7,059 bases of DNA from Acetobacteraceae bacterium (GTDB lineage Bacteria; Pseudomonadota; Alphaproteobacteria; Acetobacterales; Acetobacteraceae). Below the pieces are notes generated by a model. It made no database searches and had not been told where the DNA came from. It worked only from the letters and a program-made list of their open reading frames with translations. The first letter of the stretch is position 1. Every line of letters starts with the position of its first letter. Shown here in pieces: positions 5,503 through 7,059 of this stretch. The position numbers and the translations under genes are program-made. The stretch is from positions 1-7,059 of the forward strand of contig JADGHI010000192.1 of the NCBI GenBank assembly GCA_019689515.1. Reading direction: 5' to 3'.

Positions 5503-7014
5503 ATGCTTGACCGCCCGCACCCGACGCCCGAGGCGCCGACCACTGACCCCTTCGCCCTCGCCAAGGCTCTGTCCGGCGTGCACTTCATCGGCGGCCGCTA
5601 CGTCCCCGCCCGCTCCGGCAAGACCTTCCCCGTGGTGAACCCCGCCACCGGCCAGGAGGTCGCGCGCGCGGCCGAGGGCGACGCCGCCGATGTGGAGGCC
5701 GCCGTCGAGAACGCCGCCGCCGCACAGAAGGAGTGGGCGAAGCTCGCCGCCCGCAAGCGCGGCGCGCTCGTCCACCAGTGCGCCCAGGTGCTCAAGGCCC
5801 ATGTCGAGGAGCTCGCGCGCCTGATCGCGCTCGAGACCGGCAAGGCGCTGCGCACCGAATCGCGTGTGGAGGCCAACGTCGTCGCCGACATCTTCGAGTT
5901 CTACGGTGGCCTCGGCTCCGAGCTGAAGGGCGAGAGCGTGCCCTTCGCCCCCAACGTCCTCTCCGTGACGGTGCGCGAGCCGCTCGGCGTCGTCGGCGCG
6001 ATCATCCCGTGGAACGTGCCGATGCTGCTGATGGCGCTGAAGGTCGCCCCGGCGCTCGTCGCGGGCAACAGCGTCGTCGTGAAGTCGGCGGAGGAGGCCC
6101 CGCTCGCGGTGCTGCGCATCTGCGAGCTGCTGAACCGCGTCCTGCCGCCCGGCGTGTTCAACATGGTCTCCGGCTTCGGCCCGGAATGCGGCGCGCCGCT
6201 CGTCGCCCATCCGAAGGTGAAGAAGGTGACCTTCACCGGGTCGGTCGAGACCGGGAAGATCGTCTACAAGACCGCTGCCGAGAAGCTCATCCCCGTCACG
6301 CTCGAGCTCGGCGGCAAGTCGCCGATGATCGTCTTCTCCGACTGCAACTTCGAGAAGACGGTCCAGGGCGCGCTCACCTCCATGCGCTTCACCCGCCAGG
6401 GGCAGAGCTGCACCGCCGCCTCGCGCATCTATGTCGAGCGCCCGATCTACGACCGCTTCGTCGCGGCCATGAAGGACGCGGTGGACAAGATGGTCATGGG
6501 CGACCCGCTCGACGAGAAGACCGACATCGGCACCATCATCTCGCCGGCCCAGTTCGAGAAGGTGAAGGGCTTCATCGAGGAGGGCCAGCGCACCCCCGGC
6601 GCCACCGCGCATGTCTGCAGCCGCATGCCGGACGATCCGGCGCTGAAGAAGGGCCTGTTCCTCCAGCCCGTGATCTTCACCGGCCTGCCGAAGGACAGCC
6701 GGCTGGTGCGCGAGGAGATCTTCGGCCCCGTCACCGCGATCTTCCCCTTCGACGACGCGGAGAAGGTGCTCGCGGAGGCCAATGATTCCGACTACGGCCT
6801 CGCCGCCTCGATCTGGACCAACAACCTGAAGATCGGCCTCGACCTCGCCCACCGGCTCGAGGCCGGGCTGGTGCAGATCAACCAGAACCTCGTCGTGCAG
6901 GCGAACCTGTCCTATGGTGGCGTGAAGTCCTCCGGCCTCGGCAAGGAGGCGTCGCTCGAGGCGATGCTCGAACACTTCACGCACAAGAAGACTATAATGG
7001 TTCGCATGGACTAG
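5503..7014 (+). CDS. NAD(P)-dependent aldehyde dehydrogenase
   Basis: A 503-residue, full-length member of the aldehyde dehydrogenase superfamily, which oxidises aldehydes to carboxylic acids in the cytoplasm, usually as dimers or tetramers. All key positions are present: Asn171 in IIPWNVP, Lys194 in VVVKSAEEAP (cofactor binding; Ser follows where many relatives have Pro), FTGSVETG at 244-251 (Rossmann turn), general base Glu268 in LELGGKSP, nucleophile Cys303 in GQSCTAASR, and Glu405/Phe407 in EEIFGPV. The C-terminal part, YGGVKSSGLGKEASLEAM, is the standard oligomerisation segment. The ATG has a GGGAGG ending 10 bases upstream. A Pro-rich stretch of about 20 residues precedes the conserved core. 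Glu at 405 and the GQSC motif fit the broad betaine/aromatic/aliphatic aldehyde group, but I cannot assign the substrate. The gene diverges from the PhyH gene and may share its operator. Codon use is extremely G/C-biased, suggesting a native, well-expressed gene. Confidence 0.96.
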   Translation: MLDRPHPTPEAPTTDPFALAKALSGVHFIGGRYVPARSGKTFPVVNPATGQEVARAAEGDAADVEAAVENAAAAQKEWAKLAARKRGALVHQCAQVLKAHVEELARLIALETGKALRTESRVEANVVADIFEFYGGLGSELKGESVPFAPNVLSVTVREPLGVVGAIIPWNVPMLLMALKVAPALVAGNSVVVKSAEEAPLAVLRICELLNRVLPPGVFNMVSGFGPECGAPLVAHPKVKKVTFTGSVETGKIVYKTAAEKLIPVTLELGGKSPMIVFSDCNFEKTVQGALTSMRFTRQGQSCTAASRIYVERPIYDRFVAAMKDAVDKMVMGDPLDEKTDIGTIISPAQFEKVKGFIEEGQRTPGATAHVCSRMPDDPALKKGLFLQPVIFTGLPKDSRLVREEIFGPVTAIFPFDDAEKVLAEANDSDYGLAASIWTNNLKIGLDLAHRLEAGLVQINQNLVVQANLSYGGVKSSGLGKEASLEAMLEHFTHKKTIMVRMD

Positions 7015-7016
7015 GA

Positions 7017-7029
7017 AACTCTAAGAGTT
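7017..7029. other. 13-base palindrome after the dehydrogenase gene
   Basis: AACTCT, a central A, and AGAGTT form a perfect odd palindrome starting 3 bases after the dehydrogenase stop, in a locally AT-rich patch that stands out in this DNA. With a one-base centre it is a poor RNA hairpin (effectively 5 pairs with a 3-base loop), so a protein-binding site or mRNA-processing site is as likely as a terminator. There is no T run after it. Confidence 0.35.
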
Positions 7030-7049
7030 CAGTCGTTCCGGAGGGCGCC

Positions 7050-7059
7050 GTGTCAGGAA
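7050..7059 (+). CDS. Possible start of the next gene (cut by the window end)
   Basis: GGAGGG at 7040-7045 is followed after 4 bases by GTG at 7050. Only three codons are visible (GTG TCA GGA), so nothing can be said about the product. The spacing of about 35 bases from the dehydrogenase stop would fit a co-transcribed gene. It rests on the ribosome binding site alone. Confidence 0.3.

Noticed and set aside
5365..6984. A minus-strand open frame of over 500 codons continuing upstream of the dioxygenase gene, antisense to the aldehyde dehydrogenase gene
   Set aside because: It arises because the extreme G/C codon bias of the dehydrogenase gene removes stops from the opposite strand. Its His/Arg/Gly/Leu-rich composition fits a shadow frame, and a GTG with a good ribosome binding site at 5364 explains the real gene.
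1..7059. CRISPR arrays, tRNA or rRNA genes, insertion sequences, phage or toxin-antitoxin genes
   Set aside because: No spaced direct repeats, RNA gene motifs, transposase or integrase motifs, or small paired genes were seen on either strand.

Overview
The window looks like ordinary chromosome from a high-GC Gram-negative bacterium, most likely an alphaproteobacterium of the Acetobacteraceae/Rhodospirillales type (Roseomonas-like). This is inferred from the very high GC, the strong third-position G/C bias and the style of the proteins; no rRNA or marker gene confirms it. I see no mobile element, CRISPR array, tRNA or rRNA.

Layout. On the minus strand, 2191 down to 90, lies a two-gene operon: a class III (CaiB/BaiF) CoA-transferase followed by an alpha/beta hydrolase. 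The stop and start codons share one base (TGATG), so translation is probably coupled. A divergent control region (2192-2350), rich in inverted repeats, separates this operon from a plus-strand gene (2351-3847). That gene encodes a 498-residue polytopic membrane protein with glycosyltransferase-C-like features but no known function. A 266-bp gap with a strong hairpin (4037-4065) separates it from a convergent minus-strand gene (5364 down to 4114). This is a phytanoyl-CoA dioxygenase (PhyH) family Fe(II)/2-oxoglutarate oxygenase with an unusually long N-terminal extension of unknown fold. A second divergent control region (5365-5502) has a perfect CGGCAA-T-TTGCCG palindrome with a further TTGCCGT copy one 20-bp step away. 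It leads to a plus-strand NAD(P)-dependent aldehyde dehydrogenase (5503-7014). The last 45 bp hold a 13-bp palindrome and a possible ribosome binding site plus GTG start of a next gene cut by the window end.

How the genes may work together. CoA-transferase, PhyH-type hydroxylase and aldehyde dehydrogenase are all reaction types used in acyl-CoA alpha-oxidation (activate, 2-hydroxylate, cleave to an aldehyde, oxidise). The thiamine-diphosphate 2-hydroxyacyl-CoA lyase that would link them is absent here, and the membrane-protein gene interrupts the set, so a joint pathway is only a hypothesis. The better-supported pair is dioxygenase plus dehydrogenase, which share a divergent promoter region with an operator-like repeat. 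No clearly new multi-gene system is visible. The least explained items are the membrane protein and the N-terminal domain of the dioxygenase.
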